Origin: Pseudomonas sp. Q11 | GTDB lineage: Bacteria; Pseudomonadota; Gammaproteobacteria; Pseudomonadales; Pseudomonadaceae | Length of the DNA: 64,000 nt | Assembly (NCBI RefSeq): GCF_024494355.1 | Contig: NZ_JAKNQY010000030.1 | Coordinates: 1 to 64,000, forward strand | Direction of reading: 5' to 3' | Shown here: piece after piece, positions 35,533-44,022 of the stretch | How the letters are laid out: each line of letters begins with the position of its first letter | How positions within the stretch are numbered: the first letter of the stretch is position 1 | Notes under the pieces: generated by a model | What the model was told of the DNA's origin: nothing | The model's input: only the letters and a program-made list of their open reading frames with translations | Databases searched by the model: none | Position numbers and translations under genes: made by a program

Positions 35533-36585
35533 TCAGGCTTTGAGCGTCGCCATGTCGATGACGAAGCGATACTTCACGTCGCCTGCGATCATGCGGCTGT
35601 AGGCCTCGTTGATGTGGCGGATGTCGAGCATTTCAATGTCGCAACTGATGTTGTGTTCGGCGCAGAAATCCAGCACTTCCTGGGTTTCGGCAACACCGCC
35701 GATCAACGAACCGGCCAGGACCCGACGGCCCATGATCAGTTTTGCCGCGTGTACCGGCGGATCGATCGGCTCGACCAGACCCACCAGGATGTGCACACCG
35801 TTGAAACGCAAGGTGTCGAGGTAGGGGTTGAGGTCGTGCTGTACCGGAATGGTGTCCAACAGGAAGTTGAAATGCCCGGCGGCAGCGGCCATCTGCTCGT
35901 CGTCGGTGGACACGATCACATGGTCGGCGCCCTGGCGACGGGCCTCCTCAGCCTTGCTCGCCGAGCGGGTGAACAGTGTTACTTCTGCGCCCATGGCTTT
36001 GGCGAACTTGATGCCCATGTGGCCGAGGCCGCCCATGCCCAGCACGCCGACCTTGTCGCCGGCCTTCACGCCGTAGTGCTTGAGGGGCGAGTAGGTGGTG
36101 ATGCCGGCGCAGAGAATCGGCGCGGCGCCGGCCGGGTCGAGTGCTTCCGGGATGCGCAGCACAAAGTGCTCGCTGACCACGATGCTGTTGGAGTAACCGC
36201 CCATGGTGTGACCGCCGCTCACACGGTCCGGGCTGGCGTAGGTCTGCGTCATGCCCTGGTAACAGTATTGCTCCAGGTCAGCCCGACAGGCTTCGCACTC
36301 GCGACAGGAGTCGACCATGCAGCCAACGCCGACCAGGTCGCCAATGTTATAGCGGGTGACATTCGCACCGACGGCGGTGACTTTTCCGACGATCTCATGG
36401 CCGGGCATCAACGGATAAACGGCAATGCCCCATTCATTGCGGGCCTGGTGGATGTCGGAATGGCATACGCCACAGTAGAGAATGTCGATCGCCACATCGT
36501 CGGCGCGCGGGCTGCGGCGTTCGAACTTCATCGGGGCGAGGGGAGTGGTGGGCGATTGGGCGGCATATCCGATAGCAGTGTACAT
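35533..36585 (-). CDS. zinc-dependent NAD(P) alcohol dehydrogenase (YahK/CAD-like)
   Basis: A 350-aa medium-chain dehydrogenase. Catalytic zinc ligands Cys38 (YCGVCHSD) and His63 (PGHE), structural zinc Cys94, Cys97, Cys100 and Cys108, and the nucleotide loop GMGGLGHMG. This is the cinnamyl-alcohol/aldehyde-reductase subgroup, which detoxifies aldehydes. Start ATG 36585; the frame opens 17 codons earlier. It is divergent from an AraC regulator, an arrangement like yqhC-yqhD, suggesting aldehyde-responsive control. Confidence 0.9.
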   Translation of the reverse strand: MYTAIGYAAQSPTTPLAPMKFERRSPRADDVAIDILYCGVCHSDIHQARNEWGIAVYPLMPGHEIVGKVTAVGANVTRYNIGDLVGVGCMVDSCRECEACRADLEQYCYQGMTQTYASPDRVSGGHTMGGYSNSIVVSEHFVLRIPEALDPAGAAPILCAGITTYSPLKHYGVKAGDKVGVLGMGGLGHMGIKFAKAMGAEVTLFTRSASKAEEARRQGADHVIVSTDDEQMAAAAGHFNFLLDTIPVQHDLNPYLDTLRFNGVHILVGLVEPIDPPVHAAKLIMGRRVLAGSLIGGVAETQEVLDFCAEHNISCDIEMLDIRHINEAYSRMIAGDVKYRFVIDMATLKA

Positions 36586-36764
36586 AATGGACCTCGCTAA
36601 GCAGTGAACGGTGAGGTGGACCATTGTGGGAGTCATGTCGGTTCGCGGCGATGGCGATTCCTACGCGTGTCATGCCTATTCCTCCGACATTGGCTATGGT
36701 TTGATCCTACGAAGCATTAGACCTGCGATGATGCTTTCATCCCTTTTTTCGTGAAGCTTTTCCC

Positions 36765-37655
36765 ATGTTGTTGACCCGTCATCTTGATGCCAATGCCACT
36801 TTGGTTTCGCTGATTGAACCCCTGGCGACCCGCGACGGATTCGTGCCCACGCAGTTGCCGGGCGTACAGGTGCTCAGGGCCAGCCAGGACGTCGCCCGTG
36901 GTCCACAACTCTACGAGCCGAGTCTGGTGATCATTGCCCAGGGCAGCAAACTGGCGTTCCTGGGGCCTCGCACGCTGGAGTACGGTGCAGGGCACTATTT
37001 GATCCAGGCGCTGCCGGTGCCGTTTGAATGTGAAACCTACGCCCTGCCCAATGCTCCGCTGCTGGGGGTTTCCGTGGCAATTGATCGGGCGATGCTAGGT
37101 GAGCTGGTGCTGGCCATGGGACTGGTGCCGGGGCGCAGCCTTGCACCGCAAACCCCGGAGTCCATGACGTGTGTGGTGCTCGATGACGCCATGCGTGGAT
37201 GTGTCGAGCGCTTGTTGCACTGCCTGCACGATCCGCTGGAATGCCAGGTCATGGGGCGGGCGCGGTTGCGGGAGTTGCTGTTCGTCGCCTTGCGCGGGCC
37301 TCAGGCCGACGTGCTGCGCGCGCTGGTGGAGCAGCAAGGCCAGTTTGCCCGGATTGCCGCGGCCTTGAGTCATTTGCATGCGCACTTCACCGAGCCGCTG
37401 AACGTCGAGACGCTGGCCAGTTGCGCGAACATGAGTGCTTCGACCTTCCATGAACATTTCAAACGCAGCACGCTGTTGTCGCCGGTGCAGTACCTCAAGC
37501 GACTGCGCCTGCTCAAGGCTCAGCGGTTGCTGCTGATCGAGGGCATGGGCGTGGCCCAGGTTGCGCATCAGGTGGGGTATCAGAGTTCGTCGCAGTTCAG
37601 CCGGGAGTACAAGCGTTACTTCGAGCGCAGTCCGGGGGAGGAGCGCGTGGCGTGA
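36765..37655 (+). CDS. AraC family regulator with AraC_N domain
   Basis: A 296-aa regulator: an N-terminal AraC_N cupin-like domain (about residues 20-160; GPQLYEPSLVIIAQGSK) and a C-terminal pair of helix-turn-helix motifs (LASCANMSASTFHEHFK; VAHQVGYQSSSQFSREYKRYF). It resembles YqhC-type regulators and is divergent from the alcohol dehydrogenase, 179 bp away, so it probably activates that gene. It is followed by a REP pair. Confidence 0.87.
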   Translation: MLLTRHLDANATLVSLIEPLATRDGFVPTQLPGVQVLRASQDVARGPQLYEPSLVIIAQGSKLAFLGPRTLEYGAGHYLIQALPVPFECETYALPNAPLLGVSVAIDRAMLGELVLAMGLVPGRSLAPQTPESMTCVVLDDAMRGCVERLLHCLHDPLECQVMGRARLRELLFVALRGPQADVLRALVEQQGQFARIAAALSHLHAHFTEPLNVETLASCANMSASTFHEHFKRSTLLSPVQYLKRLRLLKAQRLLLIEGMGVAQVAHQVGYQSSSQFSREYKRYFERSPGEERVA

Positions 37656-37671
37656 TCCACTCAGGATTCCT

Positions 37672-37761
37672 TGTGGGAGCGAGCCTGCTCGCGATAGCGG
37701 TTTATCATTCAAGATGAATGTCGACTGACACACCGCTATCGCGAGCAGGCTCGCTCCCACA
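37672..37761. repeat. perfect 30-bp inverted REP pair
   Basis: Arms 37672-37701 and 37732-37761 are perfect reverse complements, each 30 bp (core GTGGGAGCGAGCCTGCTCGC), around a 30-base spacer. It sits between the convergent AraC and ETF-QO genes and could end or protect transcripts from either side. Confidence 0.92.
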
Positions 37762-37795
37762 TGGGGTCGGTGTGGTTGTCAGAGTCGCAGGCAAC

Positions 37796-37821
37796 AAAAA
37801 GGCCCCCATGTCGGGAGCCTT
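37796..37821 (-). terminator. rho-independent terminator of the ETF-QO gene
   Basis: AAGGC...GCCTT stem with inner CCC/GGG pairs and, in the minus-strand direction, a U tract (complement of 37796-37800). It lies 18 bp past the ETF-QO stop. Confidence 0.75.
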
Positions 37822-37839
37822 GATGTTCAGCGAATCGGC

Positions 37840-39504
37840 TTACATGTTCGGGTAAGTCGGCCCGCCAGCGCCTTCCGGCGAAACCCATGTGATGTTCTGT
37901 GCAGGGTCCTTGATGTCACAGGTCTTGCAGTGAACACAGTTCTGGGCGTTGATCTGGAAGCGCTTCTCGCCATCTTCCTGGGTCACCACTTCGTACACCC
38001 CGGCCGGGCAATAGCGTTGAGCCGGTTCGTCGTACAGCGGCAGGTTCTTGCTGATCGGGATGCTTGGGTCGGTCAGCTTCAGGTGGCAGGGCTGTTCTTC
38101 TTCATGGTTGGTACCGGAGATGAACACCGAGCTGAGTTTGTCGAAGCTGATCTTGCCGTCCGGTTTCGGGTAGTCGATCTTCTTGCAGTCAGCCGCCAGT
38201 TTCAGGCAGGCATAGTCTGGCTTGTTGTCATGCAGGGTGAAGGGCAGCTTGCCGGCGAAGATGTTCTGGTCGAGCCAGTTGAAGCCGCCGCCGATGATAG
38301 CGCCGTACTTGTGGATCGCCGCGCCGAAGTTGCGGCTGGCGAACAACTCTTCATACAGCCAGCTGGCCTTGAACGCGTCAACGTAGGAAGTCAGTTCATC
38401 CGCGCCTTCGGAGCCCGCGAACAGCGAATCGGCCACCGCATCAGCGGCGAGCATGCCGGACTTCATGGCGGTGTGGCTGCCCTTGATCTTGGCGAAGTTC
38501 AGGGTGCCGAGGTCGCAACCGATCAGCGCGCCGCCCTTGAAAACCATTTTTGGCAGCGAATTCAGACCGCCCTTGCAGATGGCGCGGGCGCCGTAGCTGA
38601 CACGCTTGCCGCCTTCCAGGTACTGCTTGAGCACCGGGTGATGCTTGAGGCGCTGGAACTCATCGAACGGCGACAGGAAAGTGTTGCTGTAGGACAGGTC
38701 GACGATCAGGCCGACCACCACCTGGTTGTTTTCCAGGTGATAAAGGAAAGAGCCGCCGGTATTTTCGCTGCCCATGATGTCCAGCGGCCAGCCGGCGGTG
38801 TGCACCACCAGGCCGGGTTGGTGCTTGGCCGGGTCGATTTCCCAGATTTCCTTCAGGCCGATGCCGTAGTGCTGGGCATCGGCGTCGCTGTCCAGGTTGA
38901 AGCGCTTGATCAGTTGCTTGCCGATATGACCACGGCAGCCTTCGGCGAACAGCGTGTATTTGCCGCGCAGCTCCATGCCAGGGGTGTAGAGGCCTTCCTT
39001 CGGCTTGCCTTCGCGGTCGACACCCAGGTCGCCGGTAATGATCCCGCGTACTACGCCGTTCTCGTCGAACAGCGCTTCCTGGGCGGCGAAGCCCGGGTAG
39101 ATTTCCACGCCCAGGTTCTCGGCCTGCTGGGCCAGCCAGCGGCACAGGTTGCCCAGGGAAATAATATAGTTGCCTTCGTTGTGCATGGTCTTGGGCACAA
39201 AGAAGTCAGGGATTTTGCTCGCGGTCTCGGCGTTTCTCAGGACATAAATATCATCGCGCACAACCTCCGTGTTCAGCGGGGCACCGAGCGCTTTCCAGTC
39301 CGGGAACAGTTCGTTCAGGGCGCGGGGTTCGAATACCGCGCCGGAAAGAATGTGCGCACCGACTTCGGAGCCTTTTTCGACCACGCAGACGCTGATTTCC
39401 TTACCGGCTTCGGCGGCCTTCTGTTTCAGTCGGCAAGCGGCAGACAGGCCAGCGGGGCCGGCACCGACGATGACCACGTCGAATTCCATGTATTCGCGTT
39501 CCAC
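37840..39504 (-). CDS. electron transfer flavoprotein-ubiquinone oxidoreductase
   Basis: Passes electrons from ETF to ubiquinone in the inner membrane, linking acyl-CoA oxidation to respiration. The 554-aa protein has an N-terminal FAD motif (VIVGAGPAGLSAA), a quinone-binding middle part and a C-terminal 4Fe-4S module (CPAGVYEV, then NCVHCKTCDIKDP). A GTG at 39504 with GGAG 7 nt upstream is the start; an internal ATG lies five codons later. It is divergent from etfBA, with a PsrA-type box between. Confidence 0.95.
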   Translation of the reverse strand: MEREYMEFDVVIVGAGPAGLSAACRLKQKAAEAGKEISVCVVEKGSEVGAHILSGAVFEPRALNELFPDWKALGAPLNTEVVRDDIYVLRNAETASKIPDFFVPKTMHNEGNYIISLGNLCRWLAQQAENLGVEIYPGFAAQEALFDENGVVRGIITGDLGVDREGKPKEGLYTPGMELRGKYTLFAEGCRGHIGKQLIKRFNLDSDADAQHYGIGLKEIWEIDPAKHQPGLVVHTAGWPLDIMGSENTGGSFLYHLENNQVVVGLIVDLSYSNTFLSPFDEFQRLKHHPVLKQYLEGGKRVSYGARAICKGGLNSLPKMVFKGGALIGCDLGTLNFAKIKGSHTAMKSGMLAADAVADSLFAGSEGADELTSYVDAFKASWLYEELFASRNFGAAIHKYGAIIGGGFNWLDQNIFAGKLPFTLHDNKPDYACLKLAADCKKIDYPKPDGKISFDKLSSVFISGTNHEEEQPCHLKLTDPSIPISKNLPLYDEPAQRYCPAGVYEVVTQEDGEKRFQINAQNCVHCKTCDIKDPAQNITWVSPEGAGGPTYPNM

Positions 39505-39661
39505 AGGCTATCTCCTACTCAAGGCTCAACAGTTTTTTCTAATTGGAGGTTTGGCGTTGCATCCATGATCTGCTTCGCGAAATCGACGAAAGCGGCGATG
39601 AATGACCCGCGGTTCTCTCTTAAGCGGCGCATTATATCTACACCACTCTCAGGGTCCAATA

Positions 39662-39675
39662 CAAACGTTTGTTTG
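39662..39675. promoter_or_regulatory. PsrA-type binding site
   Basis: CAAAC-GTTT-GTTTG fits the published PsrA consensus (C/G)AAAC-N2-4-GTTT(G/C). PsrA is a fatty-acid-responsive TetR regulator of beta-oxidation genes in Pseudomonas. The site is 158 bp upstream of the ETF-QO start in the divergent etf intergenic region. Confidence 0.6.
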
Positions 39676-39809
39676 AAATAGCCGCAGGCCAGATAAATCA
39701 CTGACGTACGGCTTATGACTGACCATTTTGCCGTATTGACCGGAATGGGCGTTCCGGTCAAGATACGGGCGGTTTTGCGCTCGCCGTAGGCTGACTGTTG
39801 GTTCCAAGA

Positions 39810-39976
39810 GCACCTCTAAAGACAGGGCGAAGGCAGCACAAAGTGACGTATTGCGTGGTTCGGACGCGCAGTTTACACGCCGCGATAATGAATGACTCGT
39901 CGGTCATCACTGACTAACGGTCTTCACTCCCGTGAGCAAGGTCATGTGTGGTTCATGCCGGCGTTTTTAGAGGTGC
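39810..39976. repeat. distant inverted repeat in the etf intergenic region
   Basis: GCACCTCTAAA (39810-39820) and TTTAGAGGTGC (39966-39976) are perfect 11-bp inverted copies, 145 bp apart. The 546-bp gap between the divergent ETF-QO and etfB genes holds this pair, the PsrA-type box and no credible gene. Confidence 0.6.
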
Positions 39977-40050
39977 CCTTGCGCCCATGAGCATCAACCG
40001 CCAGGTTCGCCTAGGCGACTTTCTTTTCACCGGAGAGTAACGAGGAATCC

Positions 40051-40800
40051 ATGAAGGTTCTTGTAGCTGTCAAACGAGTGGTCGACTATAACGTCAAGGT
40101 TCGCGTCAAGGCGGACAACTCCGGCGTCGACCTCGCCAACGTCAAGATGTCGATGAACCCTTTCTGCGAAATCGCCGTAGAAGAAGCCGTACGCCTGAAA
40201 GAAAAAGGCGTGGCGACTGAGATCGTCGTCGTCTCCATCGGCCCGACTACCGCCCAGGAGCAACTGCGCACCGCGCTGGCGCTGGGTGCTGATCGCGCCA
40301 TCCTCGTCGAATCCGCCGAAGACCTGACTTCCCTGGCCGTGGCCAAGCTGCTCAAGGCCGTTGTCGACAAGGAACAGCCACAGCTGGTGATCCTTGGCAA
40401 ACAAGCCATCGACAGCGACAACAACCAGACCGGCCAGATGCTCGCGGCATTGAGCGGCTACGGTCAGGGCACGTTCGCGTCCAAGGTTGAAGTGTCCGGC
40501 GACAGCGTTGCCGTGACTCGCGAAATCGACGGTGGCGCGCAGACGGTTTCCCTGAAACTGCCGGCCATCGTCACCACCGACCTGCGTTTGAACGAGCCGC
40601 GCTACGCGTCCCTGCCAAACATCATGAAAGCCAAGAAGAAGCCGCTTGAAGTGCTGACTCCTGACGCTTTGGGCGTTTCCACCGCCTCCACCAACAAGAC
40701 CCTCAAAGTTGAAGCGCCGGCTGCACGCAGCGCGGGCATCAAGGTCAAGTCGGTGGCTGAACTGGTCGAGAAACTGAAAAACGAAGCGAAGGTGATCTGA
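40051..40800 (+). CDS. etfB: electron transfer flavoprotein subunit beta
   Basis: The AMP-binding subunit of the ETF heterodimer, which takes electrons from acyl-CoA and other dehydrogenases. The 249-aa protein starts MKVLVAVKRVVDYNVKVRVK, with the beta-subunit signature (EEAVRLKEKG; LALGADRAILVE; KQAIDSDNNQTGQMLA). CGAGGAA precedes the ATG. etfA follows after 2 bp. Confidence 0.97.
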   Translation: MKVLVAVKRVVDYNVKVRVKADNSGVDLANVKMSMNPFCEIAVEEAVRLKEKGVATEIVVVSIGPTTAQEQLRTALALGADRAILVESAEDLTSLAVAKLLKAVVDKEQPQLVILGKQAIDSDNNQTGQMLAALSGYGQGTFASKVEVSGDSVAVTREIDGGAQTVSLKLPAIVTTDLRLNEPRYASLPNIMKAKKKPLEVLTPDALGVSTASTNKTLKVEAPAARSAGIKVKSVAELVEKLKNEAKVI

Positions 40801-40802
40801 TC

Positions 40803-41732
40803 ATGACTATCCTCGTAATCGCCGAACACGATAACAAGGCGCTGGCTCCGGCTACGCTGAACACCGTTGCTGCTGCCGCTAAAATCGGTGGCGATATTCA
40901 CGTGCTGGTTGCTGGCCAGGGCGTCGGCGCCGTGGCTGAAGCCGCTGCGAAAATCGCTGGCGTGGCAAAAGTGCTGTCGGCCGACAACGCGGCCTATGCG
41001 CACCAGTTGCCGGAAAACGTCGCTCCGCTGGTAACCGAACTGGGCAACGGCTACAGCCACATCCTGGCTGCCGCCACGTCCAACGGCAAAAACATCTTGC
41101 CGCGCGTTGCCGCTGCACTGGACGTCGACCAGATCTCCGAGATCATCTCGGTGGAAAGCGCCGACACCTTCAAGCGCCCGATCTATGCCGGTAACGCCAT
41201 TGCTACCGTGCAATCCAATGCGGCGGTCAAGGTCATCACCGTACGTGCTACCGGTTTCGACCCGGTTGCCGCCGAAGGTGGTTCGGCTGCCGTTGAAGCG
41301 GTGGGTGCAGCCCATGACGCCGGTATCTCCAGCTTCGTCAACGAAGAACTGGCCAAGTCCGATCGTCCGGAGCTGACCGCTGCCAAGATCGTCGTTTCCG
41401 GCGGGCGTGGCATGCAGAACGGTGACAACTTCAAGCACCTGTACGCCCTGGCCGACAAGCTGGGTGCTGCTGTCGGCGCTTCCCGCGCCGCGGTCGACGC
41501 AGGTTTTGTACCCAACGACATGCAGGTCGGCCAGACCGGCAAGATCGTTGCGCCACAGCTGTACATCGCCGTCGGTATCTCCGGCGCGATCCAGCACCTG
41601 GCCGGCATGAAAGACTCCAAGGTGATCGTCGCGATCAACAAGGACGAAGAAGCGCCGATCTTCCAGGTGGCCGACTATGGCCTGGTAGCGGACTTGTTCG
41701 AAGCCATCCCTGAGCTGGAGAAGCTGGTCTAA
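40803..41732 (+). CDS. etfA: electron transfer flavoprotein subunit alpha
   Basis: The FAD-binding subunit of ETF. The 309-aa protein has the C-terminal FAD domain with SGGRGMQNGDNF, GASRAAVDAGF, QVGQTGKIVAPQLYIAVGISGAIQH and NKDEEAPIFQVADYG. It is tightly coupled to etfB and ends at a strong terminator, so etfBA forms a two-gene operon. Confidence 0.97.
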   Translation: MTILVIAEHDNKALAPATLNTVAAAAKIGGDIHVLVAGQGVGAVAEAAAKIAGVAKVLSADNAAYAHQLPENVAPLVTELGNGYSHILAAATSNGKNILPRVAAALDVDQISEIISVESADTFKRPIYAGNAIATVQSNAAVKVITVRATGFDPVAAEGGSAAVEAVGAAHDAGISSFVNEELAKSDRPELTAAKIVVSGGRGMQNGDNFKHLYALADKLGAAVGASRAAVDAGFVPNDMQVGQTGKIVAPQLYIAVGISGAIQHLAGMKDSKVIVAINKDEEAPIFQVADYGLVADLFEAIPELEKLV

Positions 41733-41756
41733 ACCGGCGTCTTCACTTATAAAGAG

Positions 41757-41780
41757 CCCGGCCCTTTGGCCGGGTTTTTT
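41757..41780 (+). terminator. rho-independent terminator of etfBA
   Basis: CCCGGCC and GGCCGGG form a perfect 7-bp stem with a CTTT loop, followed by six T. It starts 24 bp past the etfA stop. Confidence 0.92.
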
Positions 41781-41822
41781 ATTATCTGCACGTTGTTGTC
41801 ACTGCAAGGGGAGCATATCGCC

Positions 41823-42647
41823 ATGGATCTTCGCCGTTTGGCTGGCGTGTCGTTACTGTGGGCGTTGGCTGTCGTGCCAGGTCTGTCTGTCGCCGCCGGC
41901 AAATGTGAACGCCTGATCGCCACCGGTAGCCCGGATGCGCCGCCCTACCTGTGGCAAGACCCCCAGGATCCCAAGCACCTGATCGGCGCCGGTGCCGACC
42001 TGCTGGCGCAAGTGGCGGCGGAACTGGGGATCAAGATTGAACTGCTCTATGCGGGTAAGCGCGCCCAGGCACTCGACGAAGTGCGCAGCGGACGCATGGA
42101 CCTGCTCGTCGACGCCCCACTGACAAGGAGCGGGCTTGAGGCCCTGGACTACGTTCATCCGCCCCAGCTGAAAAATGATTACCTGGTTTGGACCCGCAAG
42201 GATTCGACACTGCTCGTCAATCAAGCCGAGGACCTTCATGGCCATCCCGGGGCGCTGTCGCAGAAGGCGCGAATGACCCAGGCATTCGGCATTTTTGCCG
42301 AGCAGCAATTGTCCCTGACCCGTACACCCAACCTGACTGAAGCCTTTCAGAAACTGCTGCTGGGGGAGGTGGAGTATGTCCTGGCAGGGCGATACTCGGG
42401 CCTGGCGATGGCCCAGGCATTGGGCATGGCCAATGACCTGCAGGCCGCGCCGCAACCGGTAGATACCCCGGGGCTGTTCCTCGCGGTTTCCCATAACTCC
42501 GCCTGCAATGACCCATGGTTGCGCGGACAGCTGGCGCAAAAGATGACAGAATTGGCCGCGTCCGGCCTGACGGAGGCTGTGTTGCAGCGCAATACCGAGC
42601 GTTGGAAAACACAGTTGCAGCCACCTGTCGGTGCCCCAAAACAGTAG
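41823..42647 (+). CDS. periplasmic substrate-binding protein (SBP_bac_3-like)
   Basis: A 274-aa exported protein of the type-II periplasmic binding fold. Signal peptide about residues 1-23 (cleavage near VAA). The N-terminal block IATGSPDAPPYLWQ, GAGADLLAQVAAELGIKIELL and SGRMDLLVDAPLTRSG match the amino-acid-type binding family. There is no permease or ATPase beside it, so it may be an orphan sensor-type protein. Start ATG 41823 with AGGGGAG upstream. The DUF4398 lipoprotein gene follows after 9 bp. Confidence 0.78.
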   Translation: MDLRRLAGVSLLWALAVVPGLSVAAGKCERLIATGSPDAPPYLWQDPQDPKHLIGAGADLLAQVAAELGIKIELLYAGKRAQALDEVRSGRMDLLVDAPLTRSGLEALDYVHPPQLKNDYLVWTRKDSTLLVNQAEDLHGHPGALSQKARMTQAFGIFAEQQLSLTRTPNLTEAFQKLLLGEVEYVLAGRYSGLAMAQALGMANDLQAAPQPVDTPGLFLAVSHNSACNDPWLRGQLAQKMTELAASGLTEAVLQRNTERWKTQLQPPVGAPKQ

Positions 42648-42656
42648 GGAACATTA

Positions 42657-43016
42657 GTGACTATTCGACCTCTTTTCGCTGCCCTGGCCGTTCTGGCTCT
42701 GGCGGGTTGCGCAGCCGATCCGGCGCCGAATGAACAGATCCGCCTGACCGAACAGGCCCTGGAACAAGCCCGGGCCGTGGGCGCCACATCCGAAGAAGTG
42801 CCTGAGTTGAAACTCGCCGAAGAAAAGTTCGCCCGCGCCAGTTCAAACATGGCCGACGAGTCGTTCAAGAAGGCACGCATGCGCGCCGAGCAAGCCGAAC
42901 TGGATGCACGCCTGGCCGAAGCGAAGGTGCTGACGCTCAAGAGCGAGGAACAACTGAACGTGCTCAACACCCGCATCGAGCGTTTGCGCAAACAGCTGAG
43001 GGATGATGCCCAATGA
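42657..43016 (+). CDS. DUF4398 domain lipoprotein
   Basis: A 119-aa lipoprotein with a GTG start. The lipobox LAGC predicts acylation at Cys18; the rest is a long alpha-helical coiled coil rich in Glu, Ala and Arg (DUF4398). The gene overlaps the OmpA-domain lipoprotein gene by 4 bp (ATGA), and that protein carries a similar helical part. The two likely form a complex at the outer membrane. The specific role is unknown. Confidence 0.82.
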   Translation: MTIRPLFAALAVLALAGCAADPAPNEQIRLTEQALEQARAVGATSEEVPELKLAEEKFARASSNMADESFKKARMRAEQAELDARLAEAKVLTLKSEEQLNVLNTRIERLRKQLRDDAQ

Positions 43017-43822
43017 AGCAGTCCCAAGTATTTGGCGGCCTGATCCTCGCGGGCCTGGCCAGCTTGTACGGTTGCGCGGGTCAGCGCAGCGAAGTGGCGC
43101 TGGAAAAGGCGGGTGCCGACTTCCAGAAGGTCAAAGAAGATTCCAATGTATTGCGTGCCGCGCCCAAGGACGTGATCCGCGCCGGCGAGTCCCTGGCCCG
43201 GGCCGATCGCCTGTCCAGCTACTGGGGCAGCGGTGAGGATGTGCTGCATTACGCCTACCTGAGCCAGCGTTACAGTGCGATTGCCCGTGAGCACAGCAAC
43301 CAGGTGCTCAACGAAGAGCGCGCGGCGAAGCTCGAACTGGAACGCCAGCGCCTGCAACTGGCCCTGCGCGAGTCCAAGCTGCTGAGCGTCCAGCAACAGG
43401 GCAAGTGGCTGGAAGAGCAGATCATGGCGATGGCGACCACTCAGACCGATCGCGGCCTGGTGATGACGCTCGGTGACGTGCTGTTCGACACCGGCCAAGC
43501 GCAGTTGAAGAACTCGGCCAACCGGGTTGTGCTCAAGATCGTGCAATTCTTGCAGCTCAACCCCAAGCGTGTGGTGCGTATTGAAGGTTACACCGACAGC
43601 ACCGGCGGCAAGCAGGAAAACCTCAAGCTGTCCCGTAACCGGGCCCAAGCGGTGGCGGATGTGCTGGTGGACTTGGGGATCGACGAAAAGCGTATCCATG
43701 TCGAAGGCTACGGTGATGAGTTCCCGGTGGACGTCAACGCTTCCGAGCGTGGTCGGGCACAGAACCGTCGCGTTGAAATTGTGTTCTCCGACGAGAAAGG
43801 TCAGCTCGGCGCCGCCCGCTAG
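43013..43822 (+). CDS. OmpA family lipoprotein with helical N-domain
   Basis: A 269-aa lipoprotein: lipobox LYGC (Cys21), a coiled-coil DUF4398-like region (about residues 25-145) and a C-terminal OmpA peptidoglycan-binding domain (about residues 150-260; DVLFDTGQAQLK, RIEGYTDSTGG, LSRNRAQAVADVLVDLGI, NRRVEIVF). It would tether outer membrane to peptidoglycan. It is translationally coupled to the DUF4398 gene and followed by a terminator. Confidence 0.9.
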   Translation: MKQSQVFGGLILAGLASLYGCAGQRSEVALEKAGADFQKVKEDSNVLRAAPKDVIRAGESLARADRLSSYWGSGEDVLHYAYLSQRYSAIAREHSNQVLNEERAAKLELERQRLQLALRESKLLSVQQQGKWLEEQIMAMATTQTDRGLVMTLGDVLFDTGQAQLKNSANRVVLKIVQFLQLNPKRVVRIEGYTDSTGGKQENLKLSRNRAQAVADVLVDLGIDEKRIHVEGYGDEFPVDVNASERGRAQNRRVEIVFSDEKGQLGAAR

Positions 43823-43841
43823 GGGCTGCGTTGCTGGAAAG

Positions 43842-43873
43842 CCCGGCCCCTTTAGAGGCGCCGGGTTTTTTTT
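43842..43873 (+). terminator. rho-independent terminator after the OmpA lipoprotein gene
   Basis: CCCGGC/GCCGGG stem around CCCTTTAGAGGC, followed by eight T (43866-43873). It starts 20 bp past the stop. Confidence 0.9.
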
Positions 43874-43897
43874 GGCCTGCGGATCAGTGATTAATGA

Positions 43898-43972
43898 GTA
43901 CAGTTGGGGCTATCACTGCACTGTACGGTCGAGTAATCTGGCAACTGTCCCAGTACACTTCTAAACTGTTCC
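43898..43972 (+). promoter_or_regulatory. candidate MocR operator array
   Basis: Three direct ACTGTnC elements: ACTGTAC (43920-43926), AACTGTCC (43943-43950) and AACTGTTCC (43964-43972). An inverted copy, GTACAGT, lies at 43898-43904. The steps of about 21-24 bp are close to two helical turns, as seen for MocR regulators, which bind direct repeats. The array lies 50-125 bp before the MocR gene. Confidence 0.5.
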
Positions 43973-44022
43973 GGTATTGTCACTCACAAGAATAAAATGC
44001 CCGTGAAATCGAGTGCTGCGTC

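Noticed and set aside
37930..39681. Long plus-strand frame opposite the ETF-QO gene
   Set aside because: Shadow of the minus-strand gene, which has all FAD and Fe-S motifs.
39519..39761. 80-codon minus-strand frame in the etf intergenic region
   Set aside because: No Shine-Dalgarno, no family, and it covers the PsrA-type box and promoter region of ETF-QO.
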